Origin: Adineta vaga
Lineage: Eukaryota; Rotifera
NCBI GenBank assembly: GCA_021613535.1
Contig: CP075495.1
Location: 13,702,001 to 13,766,000, forward strand
Direction: 5' to 3'
Length of the DNA stretch: 64,000 nucleotides
In this document: piece by piece, positions 24,907-35,882 of the stretch
How the letters are laid out: every line of letters begins with the position of its first letter
How positions within the stretch are numbered: position 1 is the stretch's first letter
The notes under the pieces: model-generated
What the model was told of the DNA's origin: nothing
The model's database searches: none
What the model saw: the letters and a program-made list of their open reading frames with translations, nothing else
Made by a program: the position numbers and the translations under genes

Positions 24907-27900
24907 ATGAGCAATATGCGAGTCATTATTTGGCTCCAGTTTCATTTTTTTTGTCTTATTCCAATTCTATTTGCTCATCAATCTGCCGATTTTTTTCCAT
25001 ATTATTCTAAAAATGAAACTAATAATATTGATGAGAAAGGTGATGGCCTATTCATATATGATCAACTCGATGAAGTTACATCAACAAATCATTCGATTCA
25101 TCGTCGACAAATTTCATTAAATATTATGACATCACAACTTGCACGAATACCTATTGTGCCATCCTATATTATTCTTGGTCCACGTACTGTTCGACCAGCA
25201 CAGTTAGTTGCTTTGAGTGTAACTATTTTACGTGATGAATGGAATCCAATGATGGTAAAAGCATTAATATCAAATGATGATATGGATGTAGCAGCTGCAG
25301 AAGATCTATTCTTTGTTGGTGTACCACGTACATTAGAAATGCGTGTACCAAATAATGTTCGTCCAGGAACGTATCGTTTAACACTTGAAGGAAAATTATT
25401 AACAGGTGAACAGAAGTTTTATAATGTTTCACAATTAATATTTGAACAGAAAGCTGTTTCAATACTTATTCAACTTGATCGACCGGTTTATCGACATGAA
25501 ACTGTAGTACAATTTCGTTGTATACCAATATATCCTGATCTTAGTGGTTACTATCATACGATTGACGTTTATATGATTGGCCCATCGGGCCATATTTTAC
25601 GTAAGTGGGAAAATCAACAAACAACGGCTGGCATGGTTTCACTCGAATATCCAATAAATGATGCGCCGCCAGAAGGTATTTGGTCAATTAGATGTCGTGT
25701 AATGGGTTATGAAGCAACAAAAACATTTGAACTTTATGAATTTTATCCTCGCAAATTTGAAGTCAATGTAACTGTTCCTTATTATTTACCGGTCAATTCA
25801 CCTGGTGTTGGTGGTATTGTAACAGCAAATTATTCAACTGGTATGGGTGTTCTTGGTTTTGCTCGAGTGATTGTTCGTGCGCGTGATATGTCTATACCGT
25901 ATGATCCACGTGCTAATCCATTAAACGATGTTGAATTTGATCGATCTGTACCCTCATTTGTTACTACTATTGATGATTTCAATGGTGTTGCAGGCTTTTT
26001 TATTCCAATTGCAACTATTCTTAATCTTGTACCTAATTTAGATGGAAAAGAAATTCTTATAACGGCACTTGTACATGATCCATGGTGGAATGAAACAAAT
26101 AATGGTACGACAGTTGTTTCTTTCTATAAACCTGGAACCCGTTTACGTTTTCTTGGTGGACCATCGATGGTATTTAAACCACGCATGATATTTACTACTT
26201 ATGTTGCGGCTGTCAATGCTGATGGTACAAAGTTTCCTCCGGGACCTAATCGATTTATTCGAATCTATACTGAAACTGATGGTGGACCAATTCAACAACC
26301 CGCTGATTATATACTTGATGCATCAGGGATTATTTCGCATCAATTTCTTGCACCACCCGATCCAGCTCTATTGTTTATACGTCTTCGTGCTGAATTATAC
26401 GATAATAATATATTAGTTCCAGATAGTACAGATGAACAACGTGCAATACGTTATTTATCACCATCGAATAGTTATCTACAAGTAACATCTAGTACTGAAA
26501 CACCGCACGTTGGTGATTTCATGTTATTTCGTGTAAATATTACTCAATATGTTGATTTTGTTTATTATCATATCACATCAGCAGGTAAATTAATCTTTAC
26601 AAATATTCTTCCAATGGATGGTGCTAAACAGAAAACCTTCGATGTTGGTGTCAGTCGTGAAATGGCACCATCAGCTCATATACTCGTTTATTATATTCGT
26701 TATGATGGTGAAATTGTTGCTGATAGTATGAATTTTCATGTTAATACATCATCGGTAACCAATCGTGTTAATATAACAATCAATCGGCGAAAAGATTTTA
26801 CAGGAAATACAATTGAAGTCTTAGCATATGCATCACCACAATCATTTGTTGCATTTGCTGGTCTTGGTCTAGTACAGACACGTTTATTTCCGCCAGGAAA
26901 TCATTTCAATCCAGTGATGGTTCGTTTGGTTTCTTGTTTTCGTGGAGAATTCATTCGTTTAACGAAATATTTTCTGTAAATTTTAGATTTATGATGAATT
27001 GTATTCATTTGATCATTATGCAACAACAAGTTTTCAACATACATGGAATTCTGAAATGAATATACCTATGAATCGTGTTTTTTTTCCTTCGCAATCATAT
27101 GGATATGATGCAGGTTCAACATTTAATTCATCTGGTATGCAAGTTTTTACTGATGTTAATGTTCAAGCTATTCAAACTGCATGTGCTCAAAATGGTCTTA
27201 TGCAATGTGCCGACGGTTCATGTTATCCACCACCACTACGATGCAATGGTATTCTCAATTGTCCAGATGGTTCAGATGAAGCTAAATGTAACACAACAAC
27301 AACAAGTGCTTATGATTTTACTCCATTATATCGTCGTTTATGGCCATATTGGGAACGTGAATTACAACTTGATTTTATGTGGCATCAACAATTTGCTTAT
27401 CCAGATGGTCGTGTACAATTTCGTACAACTGTACCAAATGTTATTGCAACATGGGTTATTACAGCAATTGCTGTTAGTCGTTTAACTGGTTTTGGTGTTG
27501 TCGATGTTCCATTTATTTATGAAGGTACAAGACAATTTTTTATCAAAGTAGAAATTCCACCCATTGTTCGACTTGGTGAACAAGTTGGTGCACGTGTTGA
27601 TGTATTTAATTTTCAATCACATCGTATTGAAGCATTGATTATTTTACATGCGTCAGATAATTATCGATTTGTAAATCTTGATCAAAATGGTGTTGTCTCA
27701 TCTTATGCACCACGTTTAACGGATGGTCAACATCATGTTCTAGTTATTTTATATCCGAATGAAGTACGACGACTTTATCTTCCTTTCGTGCCCATTGTTG
27801 CTGGTGAAGTTGAAGTAATGATTGAAGGTAAGACAAAAGAATAAATATTATTAATTTATATGACTCTGAACAAGAGATAGAAGATAATCTTCACGATCAA

Positions 27901-30692
27901 ATTTCTATGAGAAGAACAAAACAGACTGAAAATGCTTAACAAATTATATAGAATATTCATATTAATTTTCGTTTTTCTTTCAAGCAAAATCGATTTAAAT
28001 GATATCAATTACTTGGATAGTTATATTTGTTCAGACTTATCGTTCGAAATTGTTTCAAATATATCGAATTTGAAATGGTATAAGATATGCATGCATAAAT
28101 TATTTTTCTTCTGCTATTAAATATGGAACATGTGCATGATAAAGATGAAAAGAAAGATTGCTATGCTTAATACATTAACAATTTGAGCATGAAGATAAAG
28201 ATTTTTTTCCTTTTTTCTATACTAATAGAGAAATATTTTAATTATTCAATCGACGTTACTTTTCTAAAGATGATTGTTTCTTGGAGAAGAATAAGTTGAA
28301 TTTCATTCAAATATGTATATGTATATTTATTTAGGTATTACTGGTGTATCACGAGATTTCTATCGTGAAGTAATCAAAGTGAATTATGAAGGTTTACGTA
28401 ATTATTATCATACACCAACTGTTCTATTACTGAATAATTTACCTCGACAATTGAATGAATATGATGTTAATGTTACTGAACGATATGTAGTTCCGCTGGA
28501 CAATTTTTTGGCATATGTTCCTGGCTCAGGTACATGTGAAATATTCGTTTCGGGTGATGTTGCAGGACCTTACTTTTTATTGGGTTATGATGAATGGTTA
28601 AATACTGATAATTTAATTCAACGAACAACTTCTCCAGCTGATTCAGGTTTATTTGATTTTGGTATGATGATTTATAATCTTCGATATATGTTACAAGGTA
28701 TGTACTCGATGTAAAAATAAAAGATGATTTGATATAAAAAGGAAATCATTTTTTACGTTTAGGTCATGGTGGTCGAGCTTTTGATCAAGAAAAATTAATG
28801 AAAGTTTTAACATTTGCTAATATGGAATATCTTCGTTTTATGGCTATGTATACAGGTGATAATCCAACAGAACCATGGCGTAAAGGTTCATTCAGTCAAT
28901 TTGGCTTTACAAATGAATCATCTGTCTATTTAACATCATGGGCATTGATGACATTACGTGATGCTGTCTATCCTGAATGGGAAGAAAAAGCGTTATTTAT
29001 TGATCCAAATCTTCGTGCTGATATTGTTGCTTTTCTTTTAACAGTTCAACAACCGAATGGTTCATGGGCTGAATTAACAACCGCTATTGATCGAAATAAA
29101 TTTGGTATTCGTTATACAAATATAAGTGGAACATATCAACAATTGAATTTATCGTTGACAGCACAAGCTTTGATTTCTTTACAATTAAATGTTGATGTAC
29201 GTGGTATTCCAGCAAAATTTCTAACAGGTGCTATCAATCGAGGAAAAATGTGGTTAGAAAGACATTTTCGTTTGATTACTGATGCATTTGATATGGCGAT
29301 TGTAACATACGCATTACATGTAACAAATAGTGCTGAACAAGATTCAGCTTTTGCAATGTTAAATTATTTTAAAAAAATGAGTAAGCTTTGATTAGAATAT
29401 ATAGACTATGATAAAAGTGAATATTTAGATGAAAATGGAATTTATTATTCTAATCTAAATCTGCCGGGTATGACAAAAACATGGAAAAATATTAATCCAA
29501 GGTATGGTCCAAAACCAGTACAAACAGATTTAGAAGCACATGCTGTTTCCGCAACTGCATTTGTTGTTATGACATATACACACAAAGCTCGTGTGAAAGA
29601 TGTCGAACAATCTGGTAAATATTAAAAACGTATAATGAGATATGATCATGAATGAAATCATATTCTATTCTTTAGTCTTATGGATGCAATCAATGCGTAA
29701 TTATATCGGTGGTTGGTCTGGAACATATGATTCCTGTATAGCTCAACGTGCAATTGTTGGTTATGCTGTATTACGTGGTTTTGAAATTACTTCATATAAT
29801 ATTCGAATGAATTTAACTTCTGCAACATCAGTTGATCAACATTATGATCCAATTGTAATTACCGATGAAAATTTAATTGAAACACAAGTTCGCGATGTTG
29901 AAAGAGTTTGGGGTGTTGTTTATATCGATGGTTTTGGTAATGGTTATGCATTGATTCAAGTTTGTATTAGTTAATTACAAAGAATCTTTAAATAAGAATT
30001 TTCTTCTATCTAGATGCATGTAGGTGTAAATGTCGAATTTGATCAATTAATTCGTCGTCCAGAATACGTTCCATTTTCTATTGATGTTCAACCAATGTTA
30101 GCCGGTCGGAATTTTTCAACAATTGATTACAATGTTTGTCTGGGATGGCGTCCACAAAATATTGATGTTTTAAAAGCATCAAGAAGTGGTTCTGTAATGA
30201 TTGAGGTGCAAATTCCCACGGGTTATCGTGTTGAAGAAAGAGATTTGAAAATGATGATTCGTGGTTTATATACACGCAATTTACGTGAAGCAGAAAATTG
30301 GCCTGGTCAAGTGAATTTTGGTTTTGATTATATCGATTTTGATCCGATATGTTTTCAATTTCAAGCTAAACGTTGGATACCTGTTGCTAACATTTCACGT
30401 TATTATGAAGTTCGAGCTTATGAATGGTTTGAACCAGGAAATATGAATCGAAGTGTTTATTCATTAAGAAATCTATTCGCACTAGATATCTGTGAAGTAT
30501 GAAATGAAAAACAAAGAATATTCAAATATAAAAAGGATTAATTTTCTTTTCTCTCTAACTTAGGTTTGTGGTTCTTATCAATGTCCTTACTGTCCATACT
30601 ATAGTCATGGAACATTATCCATTCAATCAACCATGATAATTATTTTTATGCTTTGTATATTATTAGAACTCTATATTATTATTATTACTTAG
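24907..30692 (+). CDS. Macroglobulin/complement-related protein lacking thioester, Mcr/TEP6-like
   Basis: Eight exons (24907-26919, 26987-27827, 28335-28697, 28763-29380, 29429-29614, 29676-29959, 30014-30496, 30564-30692) total 4917 nt, 1638 residues. An N-terminal signal peptide (WLQFHFFCLIPILFAH) is followed by macroglobulin domains (VSILIQLDRPVYRHETVVQF is typical). An LDL-receptor class A module lies at about 735-771, with six Cys and the calcium motif DGSDE. The alpha-alpha-toroid and receptor-binding regions follow. Where A2M/C3 proteins carry GCGEQ, this one reads TTSPADSGLFDFGMM (around residue 1053), with no Cys or Gln, so no thioester can form. LDLa insertion plus thioester loss is the signature of Drosophila Mcr, a secreted immune and septate-junction protein. 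The C-terminus is hydrophobic (MIIIFMLCILLELYIIIIT), suggesting a GPI signal or a membrane tail. Intron 2 is long (507 nt). Confidence 0.92.
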
Positions 30693-31052
30693 ATTTAATC
30701 TACATGATATTCTCACATTCCAATACTCATTTCTTTTGTATGATAGAAATTAATTCATATCTTTTTTGTTTTTTTGTTTATTCATTACATTAATAAGTGA
30801 ATCTCAATACGTACATATTTGATGGAATTTTGTGCAAGAGTATTTCTTTCTATTTGTCCATGCATAAAGTGTGTCATTTGACTGGTTTTTTCGCTCAGCA
30901 AAGTTCTTGAGTGTGTGTGTGTGTATACATTCCACGTTTTTTCTTCTTCTGTGTGCTTTTTTATACACGACTTTTTGCTATATTAATAGACAATTCTTGT
31001 TTTTCTTTTCTAAAATTTAATAAAAACAAATAAAATATGTAGTATGACTTTT
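30693..31052. other. Short intergenic gap, macroglobulin to ANKRD13
   Basis: About 360 bp of T-rich DNA. An AATAAA stands at 31019-31024, only 33 nt upstream of the next start codon, so 3' end formation of one gene and the 5' acceptor of the next nearly touch. Confidence 0.5.
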
Positions 31053-31054
31053 AG
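31053..31054 (+). other. 3' splice site 2 nt before ANKRD13 start
   Basis: The sequence GACTTTTAG ends two bases before the ATG at 31057; candidate spliced-leader acceptor. Confidence 0.55.
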
Positions 31055-31056
31055 AT

Positions 31057-33988
31057 ATGAATATTGAACGGGAATTTCCTTTACATGTGGCCATTTGGAA
31101 TAATGATACAGAGAAATTAGCAGAATTAGTTAAAGAAAATAAAGTGAGTGGTTTTTTATTAAATAATATTCAAAATCGATTGTACTTTTCAATGTTCTTT
31201 ACTGTTTACAATGGATGTGTTATGTTTCAGGATCGAATTGAACAACTTGATCCTCGTCATCGAACTCCGTTGCAATTAGCTGTCTGTTTGGGTCGTGTTG
31301 ATGCTGCACGATTATTAGCACAGAATGATGCTGATTGCAATGTTGTTTCGAAAGATGGATGGAATTGTTAGTTTTTTGTTTGTTGTATTAATATATTTCT
31401 ATTGAAAATATGCGTTTGTTTAGTATTACAAGAAGCTATAGCCAATGGTAATCCATCATTAGTCAAATTGATTATGAAATATCGAAATTATCAAAGAAAT
31501 GTTCAACGAATTCGTGGTATACCAGAATTATTACGAAAATTAAAAGAAGTAAGCAACTTTTAGAAAAATATTTTTCTCCTAAACAATGTCCAATATATGT
31601 ATTTTTCGTTTTAGTCGCCAGGTATGTGAAATATGAATTGTTAACGAAAGAAACAATGTTTATTTTAGATTTCTATGTCGAAATGAAATGGGAATTTTCT
31701 AGTTGGGGTAAGAATTTTATTCTAAGTGAAAGATAAAGTCTAAAAGAATGTTGTTGTTTTTGAAGTTCCTCTAGTGTCAAAACTTTGTCCAAATGATACT
31801 TATAAAATTTATAAAAGTGGTAAGCTTATCCATTTTGTAGAATCGTATAAAAAGTAAATTTTCATGTTACATTAAGGTCCTAATGTACGTGTTGATACAA
31901 CATTACTTGGTATTGAAGGTACCAATTGGCAACGAGGCAATCGAACATTTATCTTTTCATTGCTAGGTAAACTATTTTGCTTTTGAAATGTTTATTTGAT
32001 TCCATTTATTTTAGCTGATTGTGCAAAAATGATTGATATTGATCATGAAACTAGATCAGCATATAGTGAAAATTTAAGTATACCTGGCGAAGAAGCTATT
32101 CTTCTTGAACCAAATATGGATCAGATTGATGGAAAACTGATGTCACCAAACCTAACCGGTATAAAAATCGATTATTATTTTTATTGTTTATTCAAATACT
32201 TGTTTGGTTTTTGCTTTAGTCTACCTCGATGTCGATAAAATTGAATTCGAACGGTAAAACTAAAGAAGAAATATTGAATGAATTCATATTTATGATTGAT
32301 ATTTTTAGGAGTAAATCAGGTGTATGGGGAATGCGTAATGAAAAATCCGAAAATATCAATGGTTATCAATGTAGAGTTTATACTGCAAATAATTTTGAAC
32401 TTGTCACACGTACACGTATTGAACATATGTCATCCGATGATCGCAAAGCTTATGAAGCTGGACATGGATCGAATAAGAATTTTCTTGGAGGAGTTTTTAA
32501 TTTTCTTGAATCATCAGCATCATCCTCAAGAACAACAACAACAGCAGCAGCAGCAGCGGCGACAGGAGCAACAGCAAATGTAACAAAATCATCAAATGTA
32601 TAGAAAATTATCTTTGAAATTGTTTTATGTCATTCGATATTCTTTCATTCGTTTTCTTTTAAAGGATCAAGCAAAATCTATTGAGCAAACACCTGTTACA
32701 CTTGAGAATATTTTAACAGTCGTGCTGATTTAAAAAATCGTGATATCGGTCGACCTCGAGAAGAAAATGTTAAAGTTCAAACATTCAATGCTCAATTATC
32801 TCTTTGTGATGATTATCCACTTAGTCTTCAAGAACAAATCTTACCTATTATTGACTTAATGGCAATAAGGTTCATATTCTTAAGAATCTATATAACACTT
32901 TATATTGTCTTCTTTTTCTAGTAATTCTCATTTCAAAAAGTTACGCGATTTTGTCACACTTCAATTACCAAATGGTTTTCCAGTCAAAATTCGTAAGTAG
33001 AAAATAGACGTTCATTTTTATGACTAAAATCAAATAAATAATGAATTTTTTTTCTTCTCCAGAGATTCCACTCTATCATGTTCTAACTGCTAAAGTCACT
33101 TTCGGTAATATTCATGGTATCGATAGAAGTGTTGAAGGTGTTTCGACTATAAAAGAAAATTCGAATTCTTTTTGTGCTGTGGATGAAAATATTTTTGCTG
33201 TACCATCAGGATATCGTCGGCAAGGTTTGTAAATAACAAAGATATTAATTAACATGAAAAATTCTTTATTGTTAGGTGAAGGTGAAGGTTATCATCCAAT
33301 GATGCAGATGGATGATGATGCTTTATTGCAAATGGCGATTGAAAGAAGTCTTCTAGATGGGAATGGAATAATGCCAAATATTGATGAAAGTGTTTCTGCT
33401 GATCAAGTTACATTATATGAAGCATTAGGCCATCCAGGAAATCAAACAAATCGATTAGATACGAATAATCGTTATTTCGATTATGATTTACAACGGTAGA
33501 ACATTGATATATATTTCAAATTTATAACTATTTGATTTAAATTTTTATTGAATTTAGTGCTCTAGAAGCCAGTTTACTAACGTCAGGTTTAAATGAAACA
33601 GAAATGGAAGAATTTCGTAAACAAAATCACGAACAATTAGGAGGTGGTGCTGTAACAGGAGATATATCTGCTATTATGGAATTATCAAAACGTGAAGAAG
33701 AAGCTCGACTCAATCGAATACGCGAAGAAGAAGAAGAACTTGAAAAAGTATATGTCTACCCTTCTAGCTTGTTTAGTTTCCTCCTCATTATCGATCGTTT
33801 CCGTCGAAAGAAAAATAATAAAATAAAGACAACAGAAATCTGAGTATTGTCCTTAGGCATTAATGTCATACCGAGCAAATGTTTTGACTAGAGGGGAATA
33901 TCAACTGTTAATCATTACTCTAATTGAATAAGACGATAAAGTGTTATTTTGAATTTAGGTTCTTAAATTATCACTTCAAGAAAAATAG
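31057..33988 (+). CDS. ANKRD13: ANKRD13-family protein (ankyrin repeats, GPCR-chaperone domain, UIMs); apparent frameshift
   Basis: Sixteen exons: 31057-31143, 31231-31366, 31424-31548, 31615-31621, 31669-31707, 31766-31819, 31877-31966, 32015-32158, 32220-32253, 32309-32597, 32665-32869, 32922-32992, 33063-33224, 33276-33495, 33558-33747, 33959-33988. Ankyrin repeats (HRTPLQLAVCLGRVDAARLL) come first. The conserved ANKRD13 block follows: [21 protein letters not shown], then SGVWGMRNEK, IGRP, PIIDLMAISNSHFKKLRDF and IPLYHVL. C-terminal ubiquitin-interacting motifs include DDALLQMAIERSLLDGN, GDISAIMELSKREEEAR and LEKVLKLSLQE. Family members bind Lys63-linked ubiquitin on internalised receptors. 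Exon 4 is a 7-nt microexon. In exon 11, near 32707-32714, one base is missing relative to the conserved reading (expected LENYFNSRADLKNRDIGRP); 1883 nt plus that base gives 627 codons. An assembly error or a broken allele are the likely explanations. Confidence 0.88.
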
Positions 33989-34229
33989 AAGAAACGAAGT
34001 TTTAATCTCTCCTTCGGTCTGGTATGTGCAAGATTCAATGACAATGTGTTTTTTTTCTGTTCCTCAATGATTTTATTTGTAACGTTAAACAAAATGAACA
34101 TCTGTTTTATTTTTTCTAATTTATTTGTCAATTAACATAAATATAAATACATGTAAACATACGCCTAATCAAGAAAAATCAAAAATAAATTAAAGATATG
34201 ATCTCCTTTCTTTTACATTTTCATCTTTC

Positions 34230-34231
34230 AG
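34230..34231 (+). other. 3' splice site 9 nt before MEA1 start
   Basis: The pyrimidine-rich TTTTCATCTTTCAG lies just upstream of the ATG at 34241; candidate trans-splice acceptor 240 bp after the ANKRD13 stop codon. Confidence 0.55.
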
Positions 34232-34240
34232 ATTGTGATC

Positions 34241-34780
34241 ATGTCACCGTCACCAAAAAGTCCTGAAGAAAAAAAACAACCCGACGAAGAAAATCCATCG
34301 AATGATGAATTACCTCATCCACCTTTTCATATGCATCATGAGCATATTGCATCAACTGATGAATCAGCAGCAAATTCTGATAATGATGAACATACTCCCA
34401 ATCAACATATGGAAAATACGAATGGGTATTGTCTTTTACCACAAGAAATAGATATGAATCAACAGGAAGATGAAAATGAAGATGATGAATTTCGTCGTTT
34501 TGCTACATTACGAGTATTATCATCGACTGATGAAGTTCGACCAACTTCAACAACGAATCCGCCAATCGAATCAATTTGGTCAGCAAAACTTGAAAGTGAA
34601 TCATTTCCTGTGGATGATGATAAAGCAAATTATATAAAACAGTTAATGTCCTCCATTAAACTGCCTGAATCAAGTATACCAATGTGGGCACAATATTGTT
34701 CGGAACAAGATTGGCAAGCAAAATTACGCGAGAAAATTATGTGTCGTCAAACAACATTTTTTGTTAATGATAAGCAATAA
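34241..34780 (+). CDS. MEA1: MEA1 (male-enhanced antigen 1) family protein
   Basis: Single exon of 179 residues. The N-terminal two-thirds is acidic, Pro/Glu/Asp/His-rich and likely disordered. The C-terminal block (ANYIKQLMSSIKLP, then IPMWAQYCSEQDWQAKL) matches the conserved end of MEA1, which I recall as VKRTMAGVSLP..VPAWA..DAQWEDV. MEA1 is broadly conserved but its biochemical function is unclear. I chose the ATG at 34241, the first after the 3' splice site. The gene follows ANKRD13 on the same strand at 252 bp, and a possible AATAAA is at 34831-34836. Confidence 0.8.
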   Translation: MSPSPKSPEEKKQPDEENPSNDELPHPPFHMHHEHIASTDESAANSDNDEHTPNQHMENTNGYCLLPQEIDMNQQEDENEDDEFRRFATLRVLSSTDEVRPTSTTNPPIESIWSAKLESESFPVDDDKANYIKQLMSSIKLPESSIPMWAQYCSEQDWQAKLREKIMCRQTTFFVNDKQ

Positions 34781-35882
34781 AATATATATATGTATATAAA
34801 AGAACTGTTCTTTATGTCGATTTTAATTTTAATAAAAAAAAGAAGACAAACTATTAGGTTTAGAAGGATTTCATATACTTTTCATCAGCCATGTAATTTG
34901 TAATATGAGAAATAGAACGAGAAAGAGAGTAAAGGAAGCGAAAAATGCAATTATTTGTCAAAGAAGGAGGATGAAAGAAATATGTGTATAAATACTTAGT
35001 CATTTAGTTCTGTTTTCTTTTATTCGATCTTTTGACGACATACTTGTTCTAATCTTAAATAAAGTTCACAGAAAATATTTGTTTGCATACACATAAATAT
35101 ATATGTATATATAAATACGTACTATCAAACATATATCAACAACAACAAAAACGAATGCCAACGACAAGTACAATAACAACGGTAATAAAAGAAACGAAAG
35201 TCTTTTTTTTGTTGTTGACATCATTGAAATGAAATGTTAGGAAAAATACAGGAAAATAATATCAGTATAATTGTTTTTCATCAAGAGATATGACTACAGC
35301 AAACAAACCATTTATATCTGTGTGTATGTGTGTGTGTGCGTATATAGATCGAAGAAGGCAAAGAAAATAGAAAGAATCTGGAACGTTAGAATAATTGAAT
35401 TGCAGAATCATAATGATGCCATGCATGCAAATAGGTCTCGACTAGCAGCAGAGTATTTACATATCTGTTGATAGTACGTTGAAATTCCCCATGCGATTTG
35501 CGCTTCTCTCTCCTTCTTCTTTTTCTTTTTTTTGACATTGATAAAAAGAATCGACCATTTCCAACGAGAAATTTTTCTCTGTTATTTAGATTATCTATCA
35601 CGAAACGAACGGCAAGCAGACAAACAGATAGAGAAAAATATAGATAGAAATGACGAATCGTTCAAAATTTGCTTATTGAACTCTGAGTAATAGTAGTTCA
35701 TTGGCCTTGAACTAGATTATATTTACTTAGTCATTCTTTCTTTAGGGTTTTTTCTCCTTCGACTCTATTCCTTTAATTGTGTGTGTATGTCTGTTAATGT
35801 GCTTCTAAATGTGATCAAGCGCAAAACTATAATCAACTTTTTGAATTGGATCAATCAAGAACTCTTTTTTTTTTACTTCTAG
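34781..35882. other. MEA1 3' flank and probable 5' region of the heat-shock gene
   Basis: About 1.1 kb, AT-rich, with ATATAT and GTGT runs. The missing first coding exon of the next gene should be here. One candidate is 35155-35181, which reads MPTTSTITT and ends at a GTAATA donor in phase 0, matching the acceptor at 35881-35882. It is not otherwise supported. Confidence 0.4.

Noticed and set aside
27932-28120. Open frame inside the 507-nt intron of the macroglobulin gene
   Set aside because: No similarity to the family and flanking exons join in phase without it.
32993-33062. A second possible frameshift in ANKRD13 before IPLYHVL
   Set aside because: The acceptor is followed by AG ATT CCA, so C plus AG gives Gln and the frame continues as KIQIPLYHVL.
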